A DNA stretch of 43,318 bases from CAUUGB01 sp963544615 (lineage in GTDB: Bacteria > Patescibacteriota > Microgenomatia > UBA1400 > PJMF01), in contig CAUUGB010000005.1 in NCBI GenBank assembly GCA_963544615.1, forward strand, positions 1 through 43,318, in the 5' to 3' direction. Positions 30,542-38,308 of this stretch are shown here, piece by piece (within the stretch, counting starts at the first letter, position 1; every line of letters starts with the position of its first letter). The position numbers and the translations under genes are program-made. The notes below the pieces were generated by a model, which saw only the letters and a program-made list of their open reading frames with translations, made no database searches and was not told where the DNA came from.

Positions 30542-32343
30542 TCTATTTTAGTGAGACTTACTATTTCTTTAGGAGTGGTGACTTGACTAATATTTTTATC
30601 GTCGCGCCAGCGCACTAAGCGGGGAAAGCGTAGTCCCCAGCCGCTGGTATGTAAGTTAGATTTGGTAATTTCGTCAGCGGCAATTTCTGCTACCAATTTG
30701 GGGGTCAGCCACCAATCTGGTTGGAGGTGTGGGTGCACTTGATAAGTGGCTGGTTTACTTTTTTGGATTAGAGGTTGAGTGCGGGCTTTTAATTCTCTAA
30801 AATCATCATCACTTAAACCCGTGCCAATTTTGCTAACAGTTAACCAGTCACCATTTTGATTTTGCGTGCCAACTAAAAATGCTCCCACCCCAAAACTGTG
30901 TCTTTTGCCTTTGCCAGCATAAATGCCCATCAACATTAAATCTAGGGTATCACGCAGTTTGCCCATTGTCCCCTCTGCTTCTTTAATTTTGACCCAGTGC
31001 CAACCTTTGCGGCCACTTTGATAATAACTAGCAGCTCCCTTGGCAACTACTCCTTCCAAACCTTGCGATAATTGTTGTTGGTGAAACTCCCGTAGTGCAG
31101 TAGCGTTTTGGGTGCGCAAAATTGGCGGTTGGGTAATTAACTGATTGTTAGTAAATAGTTTTTGCAGTATTTTTTTGCGCTTTTCTAAAGGAGTGTCTAG
31201 TAGTTGCTCACCGTTTAAACAAAGGACATCAAAAATATAAAAACGCAGCGGAATATTAACTGAGTTTTCAGTAATATGATGTTTTCTTTTGCGTTTAATC
31301 ATCTCTTGAAAAGAAAGCAGATTTTTATCATCTTTATTGTAAGCTACTGCTTCGGAATCAAAAATTACTTCTGTCACTTGGTTTAGATAAGGGGGGATTT
31401 GTTTAAGTTCGGGGAACATTGAAGAAACATTTTCTAAACTGCGGGTAAAGGCACTCACTTGCCAGTGGTGGGCAATTTTTTTGAGGTGAATTTGCACTCT
31501 CATGCCATCATATTTGGGTTCGGCAATGACATCGGGAATTTTCTGGATAATTTCCTTACTGCTGTTGAGGCGTTGACATAAAGCTGGTACCACTGGCACA
31601 CCCACTGCCAACTGATAATCTTTGTTGAGCTGACTGAGGCGTTTTTGACTGGGCAAAGTTAAAAGTTGTAAATAAGAAACCGCCAGCAAACCAAAATCAG
31701 CTTTTTTTTGATAAATTTCTTCTAAAGCTTTGCTTTCGCTTTTGTCTTGCACCCCTACCCAAGAGAGGCTGTCAATCATCGTCATTAAACTAAATCCCAG
31801 GCGCATTTTTCCCAATATCATCCGGGCGATAAATTTAGCTTCATTGGCGGTAACTTGCCGCAAAAGTTCGCTAAGTTGTAGGAGCTTTCTCTCTTGAGAA
31901 CCTAAACCATTTTCTTGGGCAATCTGTTGTAGTTGCCGGTAAACTTCACTAATGCTTAAATTTTGGGGAGTTAAAGAAAGCTGTTGATTAATGCTTTTAA
32001 TTACTTCACCATAATCTCCTTTTTGACGAGATAATTTTTTGACATAAGTTAGCGCTGCTTCTTGTTCAACATTGCCAAACAAATCATTTTGTTTGCTCAG
32101 ATGAGCTAGCCCACCAGCGTGATTAATTAAAATTGCGGCACTTTTTTGCAGCATTTTTTCTGATAGACCAAATTCTAGTGAGTCGTAATTGGGTTGTAGT
32201 TGTCCTTGAATTAAATTAGCTGTAAACCAAACCTCTTGGTGTTCTAGTTGTGACCAAATTTGTGCTAGTTTTTGGGTAATGGCTAAGCGGGATGATAAGC
32301 CCTCTATCTCTTCTAAACTCGCAGCTAATTGATGAAATTGCAT
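30538..32343 (-). CDS. ATP-dependent DNA ligase (archaeal/eukaryotic type I)
   Basis: 601 residues with the three-domain plan of archaeal ligases: N-terminal DNA-binding domain (about 1-230), adenylation domain with motif I AEPKYDGMR (K277 takes AMP), FYIFDVLCLNG (motif III region) and LEGVVAKG (motif IV), GWHWVKIKE (motif V), and an OB domain to the end (ITKSNLHTSGWGLRFPRLVRWRDDK). It seals nicks with ATP rather than the NAD+ used by bacterial LigA. Whether LigA also exists cannot be seen here. The ATG has TATAAT 6 nt upstream. Confidence 0.95.
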   Translation of the reverse strand: MQFHQLAASLEEIEGLSSRLAITQKLAQIWSQLEHQEVWFTANLIQGQLQPNYDSLEFGLSEKMLQKSAAILINHAGGLAHLSKQNDLFGNVEQEAALTYVKKLSRQKGDYGEVIKSINQQLSLTPQNLSISEVYRQLQQIAQENGLGSQERKLLQLSELLRQVTANEAKFIARMILGKMRLGFSLMTMIDSLSWVGVQDKSESKALEEIYQKKADFGLLAVSYLQLLTLPSQKRLSQLNKDYQLAVGVPVVPALCQRLNSSKEIIQKIPDVIAEPKYDGMRVQIHLKKIAHHWQVSAFTRSLENVSSMFPELKQIPPYLNQVTEVIFDSEAVAYNKDDKNLLSFQEMIKRKRKHHITENSVNIPLRFYIFDVLCLNGEQLLDTPLEKRKKILQKLFTNNQLITQPPILRTQNATALREFHQQQLSQGLEGVVAKGAASYYQSGRKGWHWVKIKEAEGTMGKLRDTLDLMLMGIYAGKGKRHSFGVGAFLVGTQNQNGDWLTVSKIGTGLSDDDFRELKARTQPLIQKSKPATYQVHPHLQPDWWLTPKLVAEIAADEITKSNLHTSGWGLRFPRLVRWRDDKNISQVTTPKEIVSLTKID

Positions 32344-32349
32344 TTTTTG

Positions 32350-32355
32350 ATTATA
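32350..32355 (-). promoter_or_regulatory. -10 for the DNA ligase gene
   Basis: TATAAT on minus, 6 nt before ATG 32343; no TG extension; leaderless. Confidence 0.5.
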
Positions 32356-32534
32356 CCCTATTTAGAATTTGATTTTTTTGCAGTGTCTAAGTTGTATAAG
32401 TTCACTACTTTTGGGAATAAAACTTTTTAATAAAATTTATTGAGGTTTGATATTTGCGTGGGTAGTGTGGTCTTAAATGATTGTCTCCTCCAGCTAGTTA
32501 CTTTTGTAGATTATGGTTAAGTAAGTGAGAGGAT

Positions 32535-32577
32535 GTAAAAGGTGCTGTCCTTTTACAACTATTTAGGCACTTTTTTT
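32535..32577 (+). terminator. Possible terminator/antiterminator pair
   Basis: Hairpin A: GTAAAAGG (32535-32542) with CCTTTTAC (32549-32556). Hairpin B: AAAAGGTGC (32537-32545) with GCACTTTTT (32567-32575), ending in a T-run. They share AAAAGG and cannot form together. It could be a terminator for a small RNA. Confidence 0.4.
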
Positions 32578-32646
32578 GCTAAGAATTAGGGCATATGGTC
32601 AGTAGTGAGATAAATTGATTACTTTTTAGGCAGAGTAAATCTGTAA

Positions 32647-32652
32647 TATAAT
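32647..32652 (+). promoter_or_regulatory. -10 for the ispH-F/ispE genes
   Basis: TATAAT exactly 7 nt before ATG 32660; transcription should start at the A of the start codon. Confidence 0.55.
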
Positions 32653-32659
32653 AGTGGTC

Positions 32660-34066
32660 ATGTTAGCGGTGAAATTAGCCCAAGTGAGTGATGTTGATAA
32701 TGAGGTTGATGAGTTGGGGGTAACGAGAGCGATTTTACTAGCTCAACAGGCAGCTTTAGATTATCCTGGCAATACTTACCTTTTAGGGGAATTAGTGCCC
32801 AATAGTCATGTGACTGCTTGGCTGAATGAAAAGTATCAAATTAAAGTGGTTAAATCTTTAGCTCAAATTCCCGCTCGAGCCACTTTAATTATTAAAGTTC
32901 ATGGTGTTCCACCAGAAATTTTTGCCCAAGCTCAAGCTAAAAAACTGCGCCTTGTGGATGCCACTTGTCCCCTAGTGAGTCAGTGGCAGCAATTGGTTAA
33001 AGAATTAGTCACCAAGCAAGGCAAACAAGTAATTTTTGTGGCAGCGAGTAAAAATCACGATGAAGCAATTTCGGTGAGTAGACAAGTTGATAAAGGTGTT
33101 AAGGTAGTACCACTTAGTCAACTAGAAAAATTAGTGATTAAACGCCCTGATAACAGTGTGGTTATTACCCAAACTAGTTTAATAGGAGAAAAAATTCACC
33201 AGCAGTTAACTTTATTGAGGCAAAAGTACCCTAATTTAGATATCCGCACTCATCTTTGTCCTGCCATCACCAAGTTTCGTCAGGAGATAGTTCGGCTAGC
33301 TGCAGAGGTGGATGTTTTGGTGGTAGTGGGTAGTTCGCATTCTAGTGATGCTGGACAACTTTTAGAAATTGCTTTAAGCACCGGTAAGAAAGCTTATTTA
33401 GTGGATACTGCCAAACAATTAAAATCAACCTGGTTTGATAAGTTTGTTTTTGTGGTGGGAGTGGTAGCAGGAATTTCTACCCCCACTTGGATTACTAAAG
33501 AAGTTGTATCTGCATTAAAAAAAATTCCCGATATTCACGAAGGCTTTGCTAGCAGTAGTCAAGTTGCAGCTAGTACGGGGCCAATTTTAATTAGTGGCAC
33601 TGCTACTGGTAGTTGGCAAGAAAATAATGGCAGTCAATCATTGGTTTTGGGAGGTTTGCCTTTCTCTAGTAATGCTATTATTGAGGGCGATTTAGATGGT
33701 GACGTGTTGTTGCAAGCTTTGGCGGCAGCACTTAGTAGTCCCACTCTGCTGCCATGGGCAAAAGAAGAGCATGTGGGTGAGAGCGGCAGTATTTTAGATA
33801 CTCGCATAGTTTTAAAAGAGAGTTTGTCACGTTTATTGCTGGAGAATTATTGTTTGGGGAGTGTGAGTGCTTGTCTAAGTGGCTTTCCAGTGACTTTTAG
33901 ACAATATTTACCAGTGATATGTGCTAGTGTAGCCAGACTACTAGGTTTAGAGCGCTCCAGAGTGAATTTAAGTTTAGCAGCTGCCAAGACAAAGGATGAA
34001 AAAACTTTGTCTCCTGCAAGTTGTTGGTGTCAAGTATTATTGGAGAAAAAAACATGCCAATTATAA
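32660..34066 (+). CDS. IspH-IspF-like fusion protein with missing catalytic residues
   Basis: 468 residues; IspH alone has about 300. Residues 1-295 read as IspH (HMBPP reductase): VHGVP (80-84), DATCPLV with C103, NHDEA (H133, E135), TQTS, HLCPAITKFRQE with C200, and VVVGSSHSSD. The first cluster cysteine, normally in a GFCAGV motif near residue 12, is absent; that region reads SDVDNEVDELGVTRAI with no Cys. Residues about 306-465 read as IspF (MECDP synthase): SLVLGGLPF, EGDLDGDVLLQALAAAL (IspF: GHSDADVLLHA), and a long match to RVLLREA and DLGLDLDQVNVKATT. The metal ligands DxH and His of GHSDAD are replaced. ispE overlaps the 3' end by 13 nt. The ATG at 32660 is set by -10 spacing. Confidence 0.8.
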   Translation: MLAVKLAQVSDVDNEVDELGVTRAILLAQQAALDYPGNTYLLGELVPNSHVTAWLNEKYQIKVVKSLAQIPARATLIIKVHGVPPEIFAQAQAKKLRLVDATCPLVSQWQQLVKELVTKQGKQVIFVAASKNHDEAISVSRQVDKGVKVVPLSQLEKLVIKRPDNSVVITQTSLIGEKIHQQLTLLRQKYPNLDIRTHLCPAITKFRQEIVRLAAEVDVLVVVGSSHSSDAGQLLEIALSTGKKAYLVDTAKQLKSTWFDKFVFVVGVVAGISTPTWITKEVVSALKKIPDIHEGFASSSQVAASTGPILISGTATGSWQENNGSQSLVLGGLPFSSNAIIEGDLDGDVLLQALAAALSSPTLLPWAKEEHVGESGSILDTRIVLKESLSRLLLENYCLGSVSACLSGFPVTFRQYLPVICASVARLLGLERSRVNLSLAAAKTKDEKTLSPASCWCQVLLEKKTCQL

Positions 34067-34950
34067 AAAATATGCCAATTATGAATACCACTTTTTGTTT
34101 TGGTTCCATGGCAAAACTTAATTTGGGCTTATCAATTTTAGGTAAATTAGCCAGCGGAGATTATCGCCTGGATACCGTGATGACGAGAATTCCCCTTTAT
34201 GATGAAGTTTGTCTTGACTGGCAAAAGCAAAACAAAGAAATTAAAATTACTTGTGATAACAAGAGTGTGCCTTTAACTGGCGCCAATTCACTTTATCAAG
34301 CTTATCAGGCACTCCAGCAGCAATTTGATTTACCAGGAGTACATATCACCTTGCAAAAAAATATTCCTGTGGGCGCTGGTTTAGGTGGCGGTTGTTTTAA
34401 TGCCGGCATTTTAATCAAGCAATTGAATCATCATCTTAAGTTGGGGATTTCACCGGCTAAAATGCGCAAATTTTGTTTAACCCTTGGACCCAATGTAGCT
34501 TTCGCTGCCAGCCGCTCTGGTTCTGTTTTTGAGCGCGACCATGGACTTTTTAATATGAAGCCGCTTAACTTGCCTTCGCTGCCGGCTTGTCGTTTGGCAA
34601 TTGCTTTTGGCGATACGTCTTTAAGTGAGGAAGAAACTTATCGTCATTTAGAAACTATTAAATTTACCCCAGCGGATCAAACCACACTGCTCCAAGCGTT
34701 AGAGAGTAAAAATTTAGTCCAAATTGCCCAGAGCTTGAATAATGATTTTACCCAGTTGATGTATCGACGCTATCCTGGGCTTTTAGAAATTAAAGCCCAA
34801 TTTATGGCTAGTGGGGCTTTGGGTGCTGGTATGACTGGGAGAGGGTCAACTATGTTTGCTCTTTTTCCCTCGGGATATAAAATTAATGTCCCCTTCCCTA
34901 TTACCACTTTAGAGCTTAAAGAGAAAAAAAATATTCGCGCTCGTACTTAA
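34054..34950 (+). CDS. ispE: IspE-like GHMP kinase with altered catalytic residues
   Basis: CDP-ME kinase family, 298 residues. SMAKLNLGLSILGK (with K21) and the ATP-binding PVGAGLGGGCFNAG (106-118, normally GLGGGSSNAA) are clear, as is a GAGMTGRGSTMFALF end. Two key sites differ from active IspE: the catalytic Asp in LGADVPF is Asn (LGPNVAF, N147), and the GYH histidine is Arg (GDYRL, R38). The ATG at 34054 has GGAG 8 nt upstream and overlaps the ispH-F gene; ATG 34081 is an alternative that drops a duplicated MPIIKNMPIM start. A different GHMP kinase activity is possible. Confidence 0.8.
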   Translation: MPIIKNMPIMNTTFCFGSMAKLNLGLSILGKLASGDYRLDTVMTRIPLYDEVCLDWQKQNKEIKITCDNKSVPLTGANSLYQAYQALQQQFDLPGVHITLQKNIPVGAGLGGGCFNAGILIKQLNHHLKLGISPAKMRKFCLTLGPNVAFAASRSGSVFERDHGLFNMKPLNLPSLPACRLAIAFGDTSLSEEETYRHLETIKFTPADQTTLLQALESKNLVQIAQSLNNDFTQLMYRRYPGLLEIKAQFMASGALGAGMTGRGSTMFALFPSGYKINVPFPITTLELKEKKNIRART

Positions 34951-35852
34951 GAGCTAGTAATAATGGTGACTTCTGGTTTTAAGGTGACGCCAAATTTATT
35001 TTGGATTTCCTTTTGCAGGATGTGCGCTAACTGGAGCACTTCACTTTGGGTGGCATGACCAAGATTGATAATAAAAGCAGCGTGTTTTACCGACACCATG
35101 GCATCGCCAACTCGTTTGCCTTTTAATCCTGCTTGGTCAAGTAAAAATCCGCTACTTAAATATTTTTGTTCACTGAATTGAGGAAACAGGCGCTTAAGTT
35201 TTAAGTTATTAGGCACATTTTGCCAAAAACAACCGGCACTGTGGGCAGTTAATGGTTGGGTGGCTTGGCGTCGTTTACTGGCAAGGTGGCTTTTTTTTGC
35301 TCCCAATTGTGGGTCAATTGGGGTGAGTTTTAAAGCTACTTGTGTAATTACCACTTTTTTAGTTTGAAAATCAGATTTATCATAAGCGAAATTCAGCTCA
35401 CTTTTTTTTAGGGTTAAAAATGCTTTTTTTTCTGGGTCAAAAAAGCGCACCCAGACAATGTGGTCAGCAAAAAAATTATTGCCATAATGAGAATTATTCC
35501 ACACTGCCCCACCTACACTGCCAGGAAGACTAGTAAACTGCGCTAAGTCTAAACCTTGCTGCAACATTTGTTGGCAAAAAGCCCCCATGCGCTCCCCTGC
35601 CCACACTATCACTTGATTATTTTGTGGCTGTGGTAATTTTTTGCTCGGCATCATTTGCATCACCCAATCTAAATCGCTGTCCGGCAACAATACATTGGTA
35701 AAGCTGCCAAAAATGTATGGTTGGGTGGCTTGAGGTATACTTTTCCAAAGTGCTAATAAAAGTTCTTCATTGTCGCATTGAGCAAAATGGTGTGCCTGAG
35801 CGCCGATATGGAAACTGGTTTTATTTTTTAGGTCAATGTTTTCTTGCCACAT
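34947..35852 (-). CDS. murB: UDP-N-acetylenolpyruvoylglucosamine reductase
   Basis: Second step of UDP-MurNAc synthesis, 301 residues. KTSFHIGAQAHHF (FAD domain start), SLPGSVGGAVWNNSHYG (the conserved G-G-A-x-x-N-x-G-x-Y motif), SAGCFWQN (proton donor Cys in place of Ser, common in one MurB branch), SGFLLDQAGLKGKRVGDAMVSVKHAAFIIN and LKPEVTII with the C-terminal Glu. It is complete. The start codon shares one base with the dnaX stop (TAATG). Its 3' end overlaps that of ispE by 4 nt. Confidence 0.95.
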   Translation of the reverse strand: MWQENIDLKNKTSFHIGAQAHHFAQCDNEELLLALWKSIPQATQPYIFGSFTNVLLPDSDLDWVMQMMPSKKLPQPQNNQVIVWAGERMGAFCQQMLQQGLDLAQFTSLPGSVGGAVWNNSHYGNNFFADHIVWVRFFDPEKKAFLTLKKSELNFAYDKSDFQTKKVVITQVALKLTPIDPQLGAKKSHLASKRRQATQPLTAHSAGCFWQNVPNNLKLKRLFPQFSEQKYLSSGFLLDQAGLKGKRVGDAMVSVKHAAFIINLGHATQSEVLQLAHILQKEIQNKFGVTLKPEVTIITSS

Positions 35853-36925
35853 TATTTGTCCTTACTTTTGCTAAAGATTTCCAAAAGCATTAATTCTAAA
35901 TTAAGAAATGGCAGCAGAGAAGCTTGAGGCATAACAGTTAAATTTTTGAGGAGAAAATGAGCCTGATTTTGGGTCAGTAAAAGTTTTTTCTCTCCTCTAA
36001 CATTAGCTAATAATTGTTGATAAATAAAGTTGACTAATTCAGAGAGAAAAAACTTTTCTTGGGTGCCGGCTGCTCTTAGGTTAGCAAAAAATTTTACCAA
36101 AGCTAGGGCGTCTTTTTGTAAAACAATTTTTATCAAAGCGATTAATTGTTCATCTTGATTAGCTCCTAAAGTTTGGTCAACGTGGGCTAAATTAATTTTT
36201 CCACGACTAGCAACTAATTGTAAGTATTTAACCGCGTCACGAAAACTGCCATCAGCGCATTGGGCAATTTTATCTAAAGCACTTTCTTGAGCCTGGAGTT
36301 TTTCACACGCTACAATGTGTTTTAATGCCTCCACCAATTCAACTTGGCTGGCTTTGGTAAAGTTAATTACTTGACAGCGGGAAACAATGGTGGCGGGAAT
36401 TTTATGTATTTCGGTGGTGGCTAAAATAAAAATTGCGTGAGAGGGTGGTTCTTCTAAAACTTTAAGCAAAGCGTTAAAAGCTTCGCTAGTAAACATATGG
36501 ACTTCGTCTAAAATATAAACCATCATTTGCCCCATGCTGGGGGGTAAATAAATTTGTTCTTGCAAAGAGCGCACATCATCAATGCCGCGGTGTGAGGCAG
36601 CATCAATTTCTACTACCAAATAGCTATTGCCTTGAATAATATTGGCAATTTGTGGATCACTTAAATCAGGGTCTTGCAAGGCGACTGATTTAGTTTTTTG
36701 CTCACTTAAATAAGCACTTTTAATTGCGGCGGCATTATTTTTGCTGTTAAGCATAGCGGCCACAATTCTAGCAGTGGAAGTTTTGCCAACTCCTTTGGGT
36801 CCGGCAAAAAGCATCACTGCCGGAAAACTGCCACTTTGGGCTAAATGTTGCATTTGTTCGCGCACTTGTTTTAATTGCAGCTGTGCTAGGCAGCTAGGTC
36901 GATAATATCTCTGCCAAGATTTCAT
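35852..36925 (-). CDS. dnaX: DNA polymerase III gamma/tau-like clamp loader subunit, short and zinc-less
   Basis: 357 residues. AAA+ core with Walker A GPKGVGKT (42-49), EIDAASHRGIDDVRSL, Walker B YILDEVHMF (DEVH 140-143), ALLKVLEEPP and sensor 1/SRC (ATTEIHKIPATIVSRC). The four-cysteine zinc module that normally lies between Walker A and EIDAAS (here residues 55-105) contains no Cys at all, replaced by a polar, low-complexity insert. There is no tau extension for polymerase or helicase contact. TGATATAAT is 6 nt before the ATG. It is co-transcribed with murB. Confidence 0.9.
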   Translation of the reverse strand: MKSWQRYYRPSCLAQLQLKQVREQMQHLAQSGSFPAVMLFAGPKGVGKTSTARIVAAMLNSKNNAAAIKSAYLSEQKTKSVALQDPDLSDPQIANIIQGNSYLVVEIDAASHRGIDDVRSLQEQIYLPPSMGQMMVYILDEVHMFTSEAFNALLKVLEEPPSHAIFILATTEIHKIPATIVSRCQVINFTKASQVELVEALKHIVACEKLQAQESALDKIAQCADGSFRDAVKYLQLVASRGKINLAHVDQTLGANQDEQLIALIKIVLQKDALALVKFFANLRAAGTQEKFFLSELVNFIYQQLLANVRGEKKLLLTQNQAHFLLKNLTVMPQASLLPFLNLELMLLEIFSKSKDK

Positions 36926-36931
36926 GGTTTT

Positions 36932-36937
36932 ATTATA
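36932..36937 (-). promoter_or_regulatory. Extended -10 for dnaX-murB
   Basis: TGATATAAT on minus, 6 nt before ATG 36925; divergent from the mutM -10. Confidence 0.6.
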
Positions 36938-36952
36938 TCATCTCACTTGGGG

Positions 36953-36958
36953 TATAAT
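36953..36958 (+). promoter_or_regulatory. -10 for mutM-ruvC
   Basis: TATAAT 7 nt before ATG 36966; leaderless. The two divergent -10 boxes are 15 nt apart. Confidence 0.6.
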
Positions 36959-36965
36959 TTTCCTT

Positions 36966-37820
36966 ATGCCAGAGTTACCAGAGGTAGAAACAGTAGTTAA
37001 TAGTTTGCGTCCCTTTATTGAGGGGAAAAGCTTTACCCATATCAAAATTAACCACCCTAAAAGTTTTTTATCCACTCATTTGTGCAAGTATTGTTTGCAC
37101 ACGCCAGTAACTTCTTTACATCGGCATGGCAAAATGATTGTGTTTACTTTTGCTAATGATTGGTATTTACTCACCCACTTAAAAATGACTGGTCAGTTAA
37201 TTTATGCTGCCCCAGGACAATTAGCCGGGGGCGGTCATCCTAGTGCTGATGTGCTCAAGCAGCTGCCAGGAAAACATACTAGAGTGATTTATACGCTCAA
37301 CAACGGGGCACATTTATTTTTTAATGACCAGCGAATTTTTGGTTGGCAAAAAGTGCTCACGCCGGCTCAATTGGCAGCGGTGTATGCTACCACTGGTCCT
37401 GATGCTAATCATCCGAGGGTGAACACAGCTTATTTAAGCAAGCATTTTAGTAAAACCAAGCGCAAAATTAAGCAAGTTTTAATGGATAATAAAATTATGG
37501 TGGGGATTGGCAACATTTATGCTGCCGAAATTCTTTTTGCCACTGGGATTAGTCCATTTATGCCTGCCAATCAATTAACTAGTCAACAAATTGCCAGGTT
37601 GCAGCAATGTATGAGCAAAATTTTATCAGCTGCCATTGCGGCGCGAGGCACTACTTTTGATGGTCGCTATGTAGACGCCTTAGGTCAGGGCGGTAATTAT
37701 GAGTCACAGCTGGTGGTTTATGGGCGCGCTGGCAAAAGCTGTCCTCGTTGTGGTAGTAAAATTAGAGTAGATAAAATTGGTGGCCGCTCCAGTTTTTGGT
37801 GCTCAGGATGTCAGCAATGA
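36966..37820 (+). CDS. mutM: Formamidopyrimidine-DNA glycosylase
   Basis: Base-excision enzyme for 8-oxoG and FaPy, with AP lyase activity, 284 residues. P2-E3 (MPELPEVETV) are the catalytic residues, K56 (HGKM) and LTHLKMTGQL contact DNA, the H2TH region follows (KQVLMDNKIMVGIGNIYAAEILF), and a zinc finger CPRCG...CSGC closes the protein. All needed residues are present. The start is ATG 36966, as the Pro must be residue 2; the frame extends to 36924 but must not be used. It overlaps ruvC by 4 nt (ATGA). Confidence 0.97.
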   Translation: MPELPEVETVVNSLRPFIEGKSFTHIKINHPKSFLSTHLCKYCLHTPVTSLHRHGKMIVFTFANDWYLLTHLKMTGQLIYAAPGQLAGGGHPSADVLKQLPGKHTRVIYTLNNGAHLFFNDQRIFGWQKVLTPAQLAAVYATTGPDANHPRVNTAYLSKHFSKTKRKIKQVLMDNKIMVGIGNIYAAEILFATGISPFMPANQLTSQQIARLQQCMSKILSAAIAARGTTFDGRYVDALGQGGNYESQLVVYGRAGKSCPRCGSKIRVDKIGGRSSFWCSGCQQ

Positions 37821-38308
37821 TAGTTTTAGCCATTGACCCCGGTTTTGAGCGTTTAGGTTGGAGTGTGGGGCAAATTTTACCATCTAATCAAGTTAATCTT
37901 TTAAGTTATGGTTTAATTACCACTAGCAAAACCAAACGGCTTTCACATCGCTACCAGCAAATTTGTTGGCAAATCAATCAACTGCTTGGTGAATTTCATC
38001 CTCACGAAGTGGCTATAGAAAGTTTGTTTATTTTCAAAAATCAAAAAACTGTGATGCAAGTTGCCGAAGTGCGAGGAATGTTGCTGGGTATTTTTTTGCA
38101 ACAAAAGTTGCGAGTTTGGCAGTATTCCCCACCACAAATTAAAGCTGCTGTTACCGGTTTTGGTAGAGCAGATAAAAAGGGAGTAGAAAAATTAATTCGT
38201 TTACAATTTTCTCTTGATAAGAGTAGAAAAATTATTGACGACACCATTGACGCTTTAGCCATTTTACTTACTCATGCTTCATCAAGAGGCTTGAGCGAGT
38301 TTATATAA
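37817..38308 (+). CDS. ruvC: Holliday junction resolvase RuvC
   Basis: 163 residues. MIVLAIDPGFERLGW (D7), AIESLFIF (E68), QVAEVRGMLL and DDTIDALAI (D142, D145) supply the four acidic residues of the RNase H-like active site. RuvC cuts four-way junctions with RuvAB; no ruvA or ruvB is in the window. ATG 37817 overlaps the mutM stop. Its last 27 nt overlap the converging glycosyltransferase gene. Confidence 0.96.
   Translation: MIVLAIDPGFERLGWSVGQILPSNQVNLLSYGLITTSKTKRLSHRYQQICWQINQLLGEFHPHEVAIESLFIFKNQKTVMQVAEVRGMLLGIFLQQKLRVWQYSPPQIKAAVTGFGRADKKGVEKLIRLQFSLDKSRKIIDDTIDALAILLTHASSRGLSEFI

Larger units (their letters stand above)
32344..32659. other. 316-nt divergent intergenic region with switch-like leader
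   Basis: Between the divergent ligase and ispH-F genes. It contains the ligase -10 (32350-32355), the ispH-F -10 (32647-32652), and at 32535-32577 on plus two mutually exclusive hairpins, the second followed by TTTTTTT. No gene or known riboswitch fold is recognised in the remainder. Confidence 0.5.

Noticed and set aside
14934..32607. ATATGGTCAGTAGT seen in two intergenic regions (about 14934 and 32594)
   Set aside because: A 14-base match is expected by chance in an AT-rich 43-kb window, and the surroundings do not align.
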